In this document: positions 1-8,434 of the stretch, piece after piece
How positions within the stretch are numbered: position 1 is the stretch's first letter
How the letters are laid out: every line of letters starts with the position of its first letter
Source: Pseudomonadota bacterium
GTDB lineage: Bacteria > Pseudomonadota > Alphaproteobacteria > Rhizobiales > Rhizobiaceae
Assembly: GCA_023404095.1 (NCBI GenBank)
Contig: JAEYDD010000057.1
Location: 1 to 64,000 of the forward strand
Direction: 5' to 3'
Length of the DNA: 64,000 nt
Made by a program: the position numbers and the translations under genes
Notes under the pieces: generated by a model
Told to the model about the DNA's origin: nothing
What the model saw: the letters and a program-made list of their open reading frames with translations, nothing else
Database searches by the model: none

Positions 1-22
1 GCCGGAGCTGCCCGCCGTCCAT
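1..22 (-). CDS. Possible start of the next lsr-operon gene (runs off left edge)
   Basis: An ATG lies six bases after the lsrB stop codon on the minus strand and opens a frame that leaves the window after seven codons (MDGGQLR). lsrF (thiolase acting on phospho-AI-2) follows lsrB in enteric lsr operons, so a downstream gene is expected here. Seven codons cannot identify it, and no Shine-Dalgarno sequence is visible between the lsrB stop and this ATG. Confidence 0.2.
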
Positions 23-28
23 GGGTGA

Positions 29-1066
29 TCAGAAATCGAAGTTGGCGATGTTGTCCTTGGTGAAGACGGTACGCTCCGGCAGCAGGATGATTCCGTTGCC
101 ATCGGCCTCGTAGTCGTAGCCCTGCACCTTGTTGGCCGAGACCTCGACGGTGCCGACACCAGGGATTTCCAGCTTGTCGCCGACCTTCATCGGGCCGTTC
201 TTCAGGACGTGATCGGCGACGTAGACCGAGATCTTGCCTTGCTGTGTGACGTCCCACAGGCCGAATCGCTGGATTGTGCCGCGCTCGATATACGGGCGCA
301 TGACGTTCGGCGTGGAGAAGCCGACGATGGTGACGCCTTCGGCGCGCTTCAGGTTCTCGGCGGCCTGCGCGGCGGCGGGCAGGGCGTTTGCGTCCGGCGC
401 GATGATCGCGTCGAGGTCCGGATAGGTCTGGAGGATGCTTTCAGCCGTCTGAAGCGACTTCTGCGCATCGTTGTAGCCGTATTGGGTGGTCACGATCTCC
501 CAGCCCGGATGCTCCTTGGCGATCTTGGCCTTGGCGGCTTCCGCCCAGGCGTTCTGGTCGGTCACGGTGGGGCTTGAATAGAAGAACGCGACCTTGGCCT
601 TTTCCTTCGTCACTCCTTCAGCGGCCATGTCGACCAGGAGGCCGCCGAGTTGCTCGGGCGTGCCCTGGTTGATGTAGTAGCTGCGGCAGTCCGGGTTGAC
701 GTCGCTGTCCCAGGTCATGATGAGCACGCCGCGCTCCATGGCGCGCTTCAGCGCCGGGCAAAGGCCGTCCGGCGAGACGGAGGAGACGATGAGTGCGTTG
801 TAGCCCTGGTTGACGTAGTTGTTGATGAACTGCACCTGGCCGGAAACGCTCGGCTCGGTCGGGCCGTCATAGGTGACCTTCGCGCCAAGCTCTTCGCCGG
901 CCTTCGTTGCGCCGGCGCCGCCGGAGGTAAAGAAGCCGACGCCCACCAGCTTCGGAATGAAGGCGATCTGGTTTTCCGCATGGGCCGTGCCCGAGGCGAG
1001 CATGGTGCCGGCGAGAAGCGCCGCGGCGACGGCGCCGGATTTCATGATGGTCTTGATCATTCTCAT
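29..1066 (-). CDS. lsrB: Autoinducer-2 ABC transporter substrate-binding protein LsrB
   Basis: Periplasmic AI-2 receptor of the Lsr ABC importer, 345 aa, the usual family length. A Sec signal peptide (about residues 1-30, hydrophobic AAALLAGTMLASG, cleavage near AHA-EN) precedes a sugar-binding type I periplasmic domain. The mature N-terminus (IAFIPKLVGVGFFTSGG), the stretch VTYDGPTEPSVSGQVQ and the region around APDANALPAAAQAAENLK match enteric LsrB almost residue for residue, including the AI-2 pocket region around D/P/A. It is the last gene of lsrACDB in the window; its start codon overlaps the lsrD stop (ATGA) and AGGAGG lies just upstream. An alternative start is Met3 at 1060, which has better Shine-Dalgarno spacing. 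The close similarity to LsrB rather than to the related rhamnose-binding proteins makes AI-2 the likely ligand. Confidence 0.95.
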   Translation of the reverse strand: MRMIKTIMKSGAVAAALLAGTMLASGTAHAENQIAFIPKLVGVGFFTSGGAGATKAGEELGAKVTYDGPTEPSVSGQVQFINNYVNQGYNALIVSSVSPDGLCPALKRAMERGVLIMTWDSDVNPDCRSYYINQGTPEQLGGLLVDMAAEGVTKEKAKVAFFYSSPTVTDQNAWAEAAKAKIAKEHPGWEIVTTQYGYNDAQKSLQTAESILQTYPDLDAIIAPDANALPAAAQAAENLKRAEGVTIVGFSTPNVMRPYIERGTIQRFGLWDVTQQGKISVYVADHVLKNGPMKVGDKLEIPGVGTVEVSANKVQGYDYEADGNGIILLPERTVFTKDNIANFDF

Positions 1067-2076
1067 TCTCCTCCTGAAGTGAATGCCGCCCGGGTTTGTC
1101 TCTTTTGCCGGGCGACGGCGATGAAATCGGCCAGCATTGCGCTTCCCTGGCGCAATGCGACCGCGACAACCAGCAACCCTCCCGAAAGTGCGCTGGAAAT
1201 CTGGCTGGGGACGCCGGCCGCCTGCAGGCCCTGCTGCAGGTAGCCGATGACGAACGTGGCGATCAGGGTGCCGAGGATGGAGCCCTGACCGCCATAGATG
1301 GAGGCACCGCCAAGCACGGCCGCGGTAACGGCGGGCAGCAGCGTCGCAGAGCCGAGGTCGACACGTGCGGAGCCGAAATAGGCCGACATGACGAGGCCGG
1401 CGATGGCGGCCGAAACGCCCGTGATGACGTAGGTGATCGTCTGCACGCGGGCGACCGGGATACCTGCGAAGCGCGCCGCGCTTTCCGACTGACCCGAAAG
1501 GAAGACGGCGCGGCCGAAGCGGGTGAAGTGCAAGAGGACGACCAGCACGAAGGCGAGCGCAAGGAAGAGCGCCAGCGCGGCCGGCAGACCGAGGAATTCC
1601 GCGTAACCGAAGGCGTTGAAGGCTTCCGGGAAGTTGCCTATGCCCTCATAGCCGCCCGCGCCGACGAAGCCTGATGCGACCGTTGCCGCGCCTTGGAAGA
1701 GGTAGAGGCTGCCGAGCGTCACCACGAGCGGCTGGATCTTCGACAGGTGGATGACGGTGGCGTTGAGGAGGCCGCAGAGGGCGCCGGAGACGATCGCGAG
1801 CGCGATCGAAAGCGGCAGCGGCACGCCGTAGAAGGTGGCGACGCCGAACACGATGGCGGCAAGCCCGATCACCGAGGCGAAGGAAACGTCGATGCCGCCG
1901 GCGATGATGACGAGCGTCAGCGGCAGCGCGACGATGCCGATCTGCACGAAGTCCGAGGTACCGTAGATGAGGTTCGCCACATTGAGGAAGCGCGGATTGA
2001 CGAGGCCGAAGATCACAAGCTCCGCGACGAGCATGGCAAGGAGGGCGGTTTCCCAACGGAAGATGAGCTTCTTCAT
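1063..2076 (-). CDS. lsrD: AI-2 ABC transporter permease LsrD
   Basis: Inner-membrane permease of the AI-2 importer, 337 aa (enteric LsrD about 330). The protein is a run of hydrophobic segments of the RbsC/branched permease family. The family signature region is visible as AGGIDVSFASVIGLAAIV near residue 60, and the conserved cytoplasmic loop ATLLPAVTAAVLGGASIYGG lies near residue 245. It pairs with LsrC as a heterodimeric channel driven by LsrA. Its ATG overlaps the lsrC stop by four bases (ATGA), and its own stop overlaps the lsrB start, so translation of the three genes is probably coupled. D versus C is assigned by gene order and resemblance to the enteric proteins. Confidence 0.92.
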   Translation of the reverse strand: MKKLIFRWETALLAMLVAELVIFGLVNPRFLNVANLIYGTSDFVQIGIVALPLTLVIIAGGIDVSFASVIGLAAIVFGVATFYGVPLPLSIALAIVSGALCGLLNATVIHLSKIQPLVVTLGSLYLFQGAATVASGFVGAGGYEGIGNFPEAFNAFGYAEFLGLPAALALFLALAFVLVVLLHFTRFGRAVFLSGQSESAARFAGIPVARVQTITYVITGVSAAIAGLVMSAYFGSARVDLGSATLLPAVTAAVLGGASIYGGQGSILGTLIATFVIGYLQQGLQAAGVPSQISSALSGGLLVVAVALRQGSAMLADFIAVARQKRQTRAAFTSGGE

Positions 2077-3104
2077 CGGCCGGTCTCCACGGGGCGTGCC
2101 GCAGTTGTTTCAGCGGGTTGGGCGGGGCCGCGTTCATGCACGGCATAGCGGCGGGCGCGGATGCGGCGGTCGATTATCTGGCGGATGCGCCCGTCCAGTA
2201 GCAGCACCGAGAGCAGGATCGCGCCGGCGATGAAGTCGTTCCAGTAGGCGGGAATCTTGAGGAAGACGAGTGCGCTGTCGATCGAAGTGATGAAGACGAC
2301 AGCGGAAAACACGCCTGCAACCGAGCCGGTGCCGCCGAGGAGGCTCACCCCGCCGAGCACGTTGACCGCGATGGCCTTCAACTCTATGCCGTTGCCGGCC
2401 TGGTTGGGAATGAAGCCGATTTGCGCGGCGAAGACGAGGCCGGCGAGCGCGGCGCACAGGCCCGTTGCGACGAAGGCAGTGAACTGCACGCGCCTGACCG
2501 GCACGCCGAGATGATGCGCGGCGGCGCGGTTGTCGCCAACAGCGTAGAAGTAGCGGCCGAAGCGCGTCTTGCGCAGCACCAGCCATGCGAGGACGACGAG
2601 TGCGAGCACGACGACGGTGAGTGCGGAGAAGCCGAGCCCGAGATTGCCCGCAAGGGCCTTCAAGTTCTGCGGCAGATCCTCGATCCAGCGCCCTCCGGTC
2701 AGCACGAGCATGATGCCGCGGAAGAGGCCGAGCGTGCCGAGCGTGGCGACGATGGAGGGAATGCCGAGATAGGCGACCATCAGCCCGTTGAAGGCGCCAG
2801 CGACGGCGCCGGTCCCAAGGCAGAAGGCGATGGCGAGCGGCAGGCCGATGCCGGCATTGAGCGAAAGGCCGAGTACGGCGGCGCTCAGGCCCAGCACGGA
2901 ACCACTGGAGACGTCGATGTTGCGCGTCAGGATGACGATCATCGTGCCGAGCGAGATCAGCATCAAGACGAGGCTGTTGGAAAGGATGACCGAAGCCGTG
3001 GCGCCGGAGAGGTAGCCGGGCGCGACAGCACCGATAGCGGCATAGGCGACGACGAGGACCGCGACGAGCGTTGCGACGCGATTGCGCGCGAAGAGGTCAA
3101 GCAT
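2073..3104 (-). CDS. lsrC: AI-2 ABC transporter permease LsrC
   Basis: Second permease of the AI-2 importer, 343 aa from the chosen start (enteric LsrC about 342). Several hydrophobic membrane segments are present with the family motif TRNIDVSSGSVLGLSAAVLG near residue 60 and the coupling loop IELKAIAVNVLGGVSLLGG in the C-terminal half. The frame is open 19 codons further upstream, but the start at 3104 is preferred: GGAGG sits six bases before it, it overlaps the lsrA stop by eight bases, and it gives the family length. Translationally coupled to lsrA upstream and lsrD downstream. Confidence 0.92.
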   Translation of the reverse strand: MLDLFARNRVATLVAVLVVAYAAIGAVAPGYLSGATASVILSNSLVLMLISLGTMIVILTRNIDVSSGSVLGLSAAVLGLSLNAGIGLPLAIAFCLGTGAVAGAFNGLMVAYLGIPSIVATLGTLGLFRGIMLVLTGGRWIEDLPQNLKALAGNLGLGFSALTVVVLALVVLAWLVLRKTRFGRYFYAVGDNRAAAHHLGVPVRRVQFTAFVATGLCAALAGLVFAAQIGFIPNQAGNGIELKAIAVNVLGGVSLLGGTGSVAGVFSAVVFITSIDSALVFLKIPAYWNDFIAGAILLSVLLLDGRIRQIIDRRIRARRYAVHERGPAQPAETTAARPVETGR

Positions 3105-4599
3105 GACGGACCTCCGAGGCGCCGAAGGCAAGGCGGGCAATGGCGTCGACGGAGATGTCATCCGTGAGTTCCCCGCCGGACTGGCCGAAGGCCATCACCT
3201 CGACGCGGTCGGCCAGTTGGTCGATCTCGTCGAAATCGGATGAGATGAGGACGATGGCGACGCCTTCGGCGGCGAGGGTGCGAATGAGGTCGTAAATGTC
3301 GTTGCGGGCCGCGACGTCAACGCCGCGTGTGGGTTCGTCGAGGATCAGCACCTTCGGCCGGGCAGACAGGCACTTTGCCAGCAGCACCTTTTGCTGGTTG
3401 CCGCCCGAAAGGCCGCGAGCCTCCTGGCCGGGACCGGTGCACTTGATGCCCATGCTGGCGCGAAAATCGTCGAAGGTCTTCCGCTCTGCGCCTGGACGCA
3501 GGAAGAAGGGCAGGCGATGCACCAGATAGGACGAGACGTTCCAGAAGAGCGGGGCTTCGAGGAAGAGGCCATGCTGCTGGCGGTCTTCCGGCAGGTAGAC
3601 GAGCCCGCGATCGATGCAGATGCGCGGCGAGCGCTTCTTCAGCTCCGCGCCATCGAAGACGACGCTGCCGCTTGACTGGGGGCGGAGACCGAAGAGCGTT
3701 TCGGCGAATTCCGTGCGCCCCGCACCGACGACACCGGCAAGGCCGAGGATTTCACCGGCCCGCACGTCCAGGCTGATGTTGCGGAAGCCTTCGCCGCTAA
3801 GGCCGCGCACGCTGAGGCGCGGCTGGCCGATCTGCGAGACCTTGCGACCGGTGCGATCCTTGCCGGAGGCATCCGTTATCTGTACGCGGCTCATCGCGTC
3901 GATGATCTCGGCGTCGGTGTAGCTGTCGAGTGGGCCTGAAAGCACGATAACGCCGTCGCGTAGCACGCTGATCGTGCCGCAGATCTCGCGAATCTCACGC
4001 AGCTTGTGGGAGATGAAGAAGATGCCGACGCCCTGCGCCTGCAGTTTGCGCACGCGCTGGAAGAGGGCGCTCGTCTCGAAGGGGGTGAGGGCGGAGGTGG
4101 GCTCGTCGAGGATCAGCACGCGCGCATCGCGCACGAGGCCGCGAAGGATCTCGACGATCTGCCGTTCGGCAATTTCGAGGGCGGCGGCCTGGGCGTCGAG
4201 GTCGAGGGAGACGGAGAGCTCCCTGACAAGCTGCTCGACGCGCGGGCGCAAGGCTTTCGGCGAGGCGGCAAGGCCGAGGCAGATGTTCTCGAGGACGCTC
4301 TGGTTGGGCAGGATGTGGGCTTCCTGCGGCACGAGATAGAGGCCGAGCTCCTGGGCATGAGCCGGGGAGGCGTGGGCAAGCGGCCGGCCGTTGATCTCGA
4401 TCGCGCCGGAATTGGCCGGGATGACGCCCGACATGATCTTCATGAGGCTCGACTTTCCGGCGCCGTTGCCGCCGAGAAGCGCATGTACCTCTCCAGCCTG
4501 CAAGGCGAGTGAGACGCTCTTCAACACCGGTATGGCGCCGTAGGACTTCCAGATGTCCGTCAGTTTCGCGACCCTCCCGGCCGCAGGACTCCCAGTCAT
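3097..4599 (-). CDS. lsrA: AI-2 ABC transporter ATP-binding protein LsrA
   Basis: Duplicated ATPase of the sugar-type ABC importer class that powers AI-2 uptake, about 500 aa. The first nucleotide-binding domain has Walker A GGNGAGKSS near residue 48 and Walker B LILDEPTSALTP. Its signature is degenerate (LEIAERQIVEIL), as in enteric LsrA. The second domain has the full signature LSGGNQQKVLLAKCL and Walker B LILDEPTRGVDV. The frame stays open to a GTG at 4623 and an ATG at 4614; 4599 is preferred because a weak AGG lies about ten bases upstream. First gene of the leftward lsrACDB operon, divergent from lsrR. Confidence 0.92.
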   Translation of the reverse strand: MTGSPAAGRVAKLTDIWKSYGAIPVLKSVSLALQAGEVHALLGGNGAGKSSLMKIMSGVIPANSGAIEINGRPLAHASPAHAQELGLYLVPQEAHILPNQSVLENICLGLAASPKALRPRVEQLVRELSVSLDLDAQAAALEIAERQIVEILRGLVRDARVLILDEPTSALTPFETSALFQRVRKLQAQGVGIFFISHKLREIREICGTISVLRDGVIVLSGPLDSYTDAEIIDAMSRVQITDASGKDRTGRKVSQIGQPRLSVRGLSGEGFRNISLDVRAGEILGLAGVVGAGRTEFAETLFGLRPQSSGSVVFDGAELKKRSPRICIDRGLVYLPEDRQQHGLFLEAPLFWNVSSYLVHRLPFFLRPGAERKTFDDFRASMGIKCTGPGQEARGLSGGNQQKVLLAKCLSARPKVLILDEPTRGVDVAARNDIYDLIRTLAAEGVAIVLISSDFDEIDQLADRVEVMAFGQSGGELTDDISVDAIARLAFGASEVRHA

Positions 4600-4839
4600 T
4601 CCGCACCTGTTCATATGTAACACATTGCATTCATGTGATCATAGCTGTTGGCTGTCGTCAACATGCTCGGTACGGCGAATCCCGTCAGATATGTCTGATA
4701 TTGCACTGCAAAATATGATTTATGAGCAGAAATCAAGGGATTGCGGTCCCGGAGAATTTTTGGCCACACAGATGCGTTGACGTATCAAAAGTTTTTTTGC
4801 TATTCAAATGTTCACAAATCGACCGAAAGGGCCGCTTGC
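4600..4839. promoter_or_regulatory. Divergent lsrA / lsrR promoter region with repeated TTCA-type words
   Basis: AT-rich 240-bp gap between the divergent lsrACDB and lsrRKG operons. Two direct words lie exactly 20 bp apart near the lsrA side, TTCATATG (4610-4617) and TTCATGTG (4630-4637). A third, TTCAAATG followed by TTCACA, lies at 4803-4816, about 25 bp before lsrR. Spacing of two helical turns and the position next to both operons suggest LsrR operators. In enteric bacteria LsrR represses both divergent units until phospho-AI-2 accumulates. The operator assignment is inference from position and repetition only. Confidence 0.5.
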
Positions 4840-5787
4840 ATGGCGTCGGACAACGGGGAATGGAGCTACGCGGATACGGACGAGGAAATCCTCACCCGCA
4901 TCGCATGGTACTACTACAACGACGGGCTGACGCAGAGCGAGATCGGCGAAAAGCTCAACATGTCGCGCATCAAGGTCTCTCGCCTGCTCGAAAGCGGCCG
5001 GCGCTCGGGCATCATCCAGGTGCGCATCAACTCCCGCTATCAGGGCTGCCTTGCGCTGGAGCGGCAGGTCAAGGAACGCTACGGGTTGCTCGAGGCTTAT
5101 GTGGTGCCGCAGCTTCCCGGTCAGGACCCAAGCGACCGGCTGGGGCAGGCGGCCGCGCAGTTCCTCATGCAGCGGCTGCAGACGGACGATCTCCTTGCGG
5201 TTGGCTGGGGCGCCACCGTCTCGAACACCATCCAGCGGCTTGGCCATCTCGCCAACGAGCGCAATATCGGCCTCGTAAGTCTCACTGGCGGCGTCGGCAC
5301 CTATGTCGATGGTATGCGCACAACCAATTGGGGCAGCAGGGTGCATCTGGTGCCCGCGCCGCTCGTCGTGCGCGACCCGGATGTGGCGCGCAATCTGTCC
5401 TCGGAGCCTGCTGTCGCGAACCTGCTCGACATGGCGCTCAACGCGACCTACCAGCTCGTCGGCATCGGCGAGCTTTCCGCAGCTTCCACCGTCGTGCGTT
5501 CGGGCTATGTCAGTCCCGACGAGGTGGAGCCGCTGCGCCGAAAGGGCGCGGTCGGCGATATCCTCTGCCAGTTCTACAACGAGCGTGGCGAACCTCTAGA
5601 CCTCCCGCTGCATGACAGGGTGATCGGCGTGAAGCTGGCGGCGCTTTCGCGCGCCGAAAAAGTCGTGGCGGCGGCGGGCGGCATCCAGAAGGTGCAGGCG
5701 ATCCATGCTGCACTGCGTGGGAAATTCGTCGGCATCCTCATCACCGATGAGACGACGGCTGCCGGCCTTATCGAGATCAAGGACTGA
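4840..5787 (+). CDS. lsrR: lsr operon transcriptional repressor LsrR
   Basis: SorC/DeoR-family regulator, 315 aa (enteric LsrR 317). N-terminal helix-turn-helix around residues 20-50 (YYNDGLTQSEIGEKLNMSR followed by IKVSRLLE), then the sugar-phosphate-binding SorC domain with LTGGVGTYVDGM and the conserved RKGAVGDIL near residue 240. The family binds a phosphorylated sugar, here expected to be phospho-AI-2, which releases DNA. The frame extends 33 codons further upstream, but residue 34 (ATG 4840) is chosen because homologous sequence begins there. Shine-Dalgarno is weak (AAAGG about ten bases upstream). Followed three bases later by lsrK, so co-transcribed. Confidence 0.93.
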   Translation: MASDNGEWSYADTDEEILTRIAWYYYNDGLTQSEIGEKLNMSRIKVSRLLESGRRSGIIQVRINSRYQGCLALERQVKERYGLLEAYVVPQLPGQDPSDRLGQAAAQFLMQRLQTDDLLAVGWGATVSNTIQRLGHLANERNIGLVSLTGGVGTYVDGMRTTNWGSRVHLVPAPLVVRDPDVARNLSSEPAVANLLDMALNATYQLVGIGELSAASTVVRSGYVSPDEVEPLRRKGAVGDILCQFYNERGEPLDLPLHDRVIGVKLAALSRAEKVVAAAGGIQKVQAIHAALRGKFVGILITDETTAAGLIEIKD

Positions 5788-5790
5788 CCC

Positions 5791-7353
5791 ATGACGACTT
5801 CCTACCTGCTGGCCATCGATGCCGGCACCGGCAGCGGCCGTGCCGTGATCTTCGACGAGAACGGCAACCAGCTCGCCAGCGCGCAGCATGAATGGTGGCA
5901 CAAGGCCGATCCTCGCTTTCCCGGCTCCATGGATTTCGATGTGGAAGGCAACTGGTCGCTGCTGTCGCGCGCCATTCGACAGGCGATCACTGAAGCCGGC
6001 ATCAGTGCCTCCGATATCCGCGCCGTCAGCGCCACCAGCATGCGCGAGGCCATCGTGGCCTATGACCGCGCCGGCCGGGAGATCTGGGCTTGTGCCAATG
6101 TCGACAGTCGCGCCGTCAGCGAGGTGCGCGACCTCAAACGCGAATTCCCGGGCCTCGAACGCGAGCTTTATGCCGAAAGCGGCCAGACCTTTGCCCTTGG
6201 CGCCTTGCCGCGCCTTCTCTGGCTGAAGCGTAACCTGCCGGAAGTCTATGCTCGCATCGATAGGATCAGCATGCTCTCCGACTGGGTTCTGGCGCGCCTT
6301 TCTGGCGTCATAGCCAGCGACCCCTCCAACGCCGGTACGACCGGTCTCTACAGCCTGGCTAAACGCGACTGGCTGCCGGAGGCGATGGCCAAGGCCGGCA
6401 TGCGCGACGACATCTTTCCCGAAAGCGTCGAGCCGGGCACGGTGGTCGGGCGCGTCACCGAGAAGGCGGCGGACGAGACCGGACTTGCCGTCGGCACGCC
6501 CGTCGTCATGGGCGGTGGCGATTGCCAGAGCGGCGCGGCTGCGATCGGCGTCGTGAACGAGGGCGACTGCGCCGTGCTCGGCGGCACCTTCTGGCAGCAG
6601 GTGGTCAATGTCGGCCCCACCATCTCCGACCCGTCAATGGATCTGCGCATCAACCCGCATGTCGTGACCGGCCTCAATCAGGCTGAGGCGATCAGCTTCT
6701 TTGTCGGTATCGTCATGCGCTGGTTCCGCGATAGTTTTGGCGCGGAGGAAGTGGCGGCGGCGGGGCCGGGAGGCGATGCCTACAAGCTGCTGGAAGAGAA
6801 GGCGGCGGGCGTGCCGGTCGGTGCCTATGGCATCATCCCGGTCTTCACCGACGTCATGCATTACGGCAACTGGTATCACGCGGCCCCGTCGCTGCTGAAC
6901 CTGTCCATCGATCCGGAAAGATCCGGCAAAGCCGCGATCTTCCGCGCATTGCAGGAGAATGCCGCCATCGTCGCGGCTCGTAACCTCGCCGCCATCTTCA
7001 AGCTCTCCGGCAAGACGCCGGACAAGATCGTCTTCGCTGCCGGCGCGTCGAAGTCCGCCCATTGGTCGCAGATCCTGTCTGACACAACAGGTCTTCCGGT
7101 CGTCACGCCGGTCGTCAAGGAAGCGACCGCGCTCGGCTGCGCGGCCGCAGCCGCCATCGGCATCGGACTTCGCCGAGATTTCGTCGAGGCCGCCGAGGGC
7201 TGGGTGCGCTGGGACAAGCGTTTCGAGCCAAATTTCAAGCACAAGGCCATCTACGACGAGGCCGGCGAGCGTTGGGCGCACGCCTATGCGCTGCAGCGCC
7301 AGCTCGTGGACGAGGGTGTCACTACAGCGATGTGGAAAGCGCCGGGCCTCTAA
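5791..7353 (+). CDS. lsrK: Autoinducer-2 kinase LsrK
   Basis: Cytoplasmic FGGY-family kinase that phosphorylates imported AI-2, trapping it and producing the LsrR inducer. 520 aa, close to the enteric 530. The N-terminal ATPase fold begins LLAIDAGTGSGRAVIFDENG. Asp/Gly-rich phosphate and sugar-binding segments follow: AVSATSMREAIVAYD near residue 75, MGGGDCQSGAAAIG near residue 240, and FAAGASKSAHWSQILSDTTG near residue 415. Start ATG 5791 follows the lsrR stop by three bases with AAGGA inside the end of lsrR. Co-operonic with lsrR, as in enteric bacteria. Xylulose and glycerol kinases are the alternatives but fit much less well. Confidence 0.94.
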   Translation: MTTSYLLAIDAGTGSGRAVIFDENGNQLASAQHEWWHKADPRFPGSMDFDVEGNWSLLSRAIRQAITEAGISASDIRAVSATSMREAIVAYDRAGREIWACANVDSRAVSEVRDLKREFPGLERELYAESGQTFALGALPRLLWLKRNLPEVYARIDRISMLSDWVLARLSGVIASDPSNAGTTGLYSLAKRDWLPEAMAKAGMRDDIFPESVEPGTVVGRVTEKAADETGLAVGTPVVMGGGDCQSGAAAIGVVNEGDCAVLGGTFWQQVVNVGPTISDPSMDLRINPHVVTGLNQAEAISFFVGIVMRWFRDSFGAEEVAAAGPGGDAYKLLEEKAAGVPVGAYGIIPVFTDVMHYGNWYHAAPSLLNLSIDPERSGKAAIFRALQENAAIVAARNLAAIFKLSGKTPDKIVFAAGASKSAHWSQILSDTTGLPVVTPVVKEATALGCAAAAAIGIGLRRDFVEAAEGWVRWDKRFEPNFKHKAIYDEAGERWAHAYALQRQLVDEGVTTAMWKAPGL

Positions 7354-7390
7354 TCTTTCATCCGAGAATTAACGCAGCAAGGATCAAGTC

Positions 7391-7696
7391 ATGCTCATCC
7401 AGATGGTCAGCATCAACGTCAAGCCGGGCCATGCCGCCGAGTTTCTGGAGGCGTTCCGCATCAATTACGAGGGCACCCGGCAGGAGCCCGGCAACCTGCG
7501 CTTCGACGTGCTGCGCAACCCTGAAGATGACCACAGCTTTGTCATCTATGAGGTCTTCAAATCGCCGGAAGCGCTCGACGAACACCGCAAGACCCCCCAC
7601 TATCGGGAATGCGTAAGCCGGATCGATCCGATCCTCGCCGGCCCGCGCACCAAGACCTTCTATAATGTCGAAATGGCAGATTTTCTAAGCGCCTGA
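7391..7696 (+). CDS. lsrG: (4S)-4-hydroxy-5-phosphonooxypentane-2,3-dione isomerase LsrG
   Basis: Small ABM-fold (antibiotic biosynthesis monooxygenase-like) enzyme, 101 aa, that isomerises phospho-AI-2 and so ends the signal. Family residues are evident: EINV-like start (VSINVKPGHAAEFLEAF), PGNLRFDVLRNPED, FVIYEVFKSPEALDEH, and the HYRECV...LAGPRTKTFYN tail. AAGGA lies about nine bases before the ATG. In enteric bacteria lsrG ends the lsrACDBFG operon; here it follows lsrRK, so the two operons share the degradation genes differently. Confidence 0.92.
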   Translation: MLIQMVSINVKPGHAAEFLEAFRINYEGTRQEPGNLRFDVLRNPEDDHSFVIYEVFKSPEALDEHRKTPHYRECVSRIDPILAGPRTKTFYNVEMADFLSA

Positions 7697-7766
7697 ATCC
7701 TTTTGTGGGGCTCTGACACGACAGCAAACGATTGAGCGCCAGGCGGCGGCGAATGGTGATGTGCAA

Positions 7767-7780
7767 AGTGTTGCAACACT
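7767..7780. promoter_or_regulatory. 14-bp perfect palindrome AGTGTTGCAACACT downstream of lsrG
   Basis: A perfect palindrome with no spacer lies 71 bp after lsrG, in a 170-bp stretch between the intact lsr operon and the decayed region. It has the size and symmetry of a regulator half-site pair. No intact gene begins next to it, so it may be a leftover operator of the lost phosphonate-type locus. A short hairpin (GGCTGG-AAGAAG-CCAGCC) follows at about 7828-7845 without a T-tract. Confidence 0.35.
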
Positions 7781-7870
7781 AATCCCTGCCGATTGGAAGC
7801 CCGCCGCTGGCCTGCCCGCAAGGAGCGGCTGGAAGAAGCCAGCCGGGCCGTTCATGCAGGAAGCGCGGGT

Positions 7871-8434
7871 TCATTTCAATGCAGGCGAAAGCCTTCGTGC
7901 GATATCAAAAAACGCATTCACCAGTTTGCCGTTGCTGCGTTCACGCAGGCAGATAAGGGCCTCGTCCATCAGCATTTCCGGGGCGTCAATGCGGATCGGG
8001 ACAAGACGATTGTCCTGGCCGAATTCCGCGGAGGAAACAAACCCGATGCCACCGCCGGCCGCGACGATCTCGCGAACGGCCTCCCGGCCCTCCGCTTCGA
8101 TAAGCGGCGTGAGCGACACGCCGCATTGTTCGGCCATGCTCTCAAGCTTTTGGCGGGTTTTAGACCCCGTTTCGCGCATGACGAGCGGATGGGTGGCGAG
8201 CTCCGCAAACGTCACAGTCTCGCGGCCAGCCAGAGGATAGTAGTCGCGGCTTGCGAACGCGATGATCGGCGTCGAGTTGAGCTTCAGCACCTCGAAATCG
8301 CCGGCCTGCGGGATCTCGCCGAGAACGCCGATATCCGCCTCATAAGCGTGCAGGCTGGTGATCACCGTCTCGGTGTTGCCCGTATCGATTGACACCTGCA
8401 CCGTTGGAAAGGTGCGTCGGAAGGCGGCGAGGAT
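7871..8434 (-). pseudogene. LysR-family regulator, 3' remnant (effector domain only)
   Basis: The minus strand encodes about 187 residues of a LysR-type effector-binding domain, from ILAAFRRTFPTVQVSIDTGN to SNGKLVNAFFDIARRLS. The family pattern is clear: EADIGVLGEIP, MRETGSKTRQKLE, IVAAGGGIGFVSSAEFG. The N-terminal helix-turn-helix and linker are absent. At about 8434 the reading frame runs into sequence that is sense for a Na+/phosphate symporter on the other strand, so the gene was truncated by a rearrangement. Regulators of this type are common beside 2-aminoethylphosphonate transport genes, and a permease remnant of that type lies 430 bp away; this functional link is inference. Confidence 0.75.
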
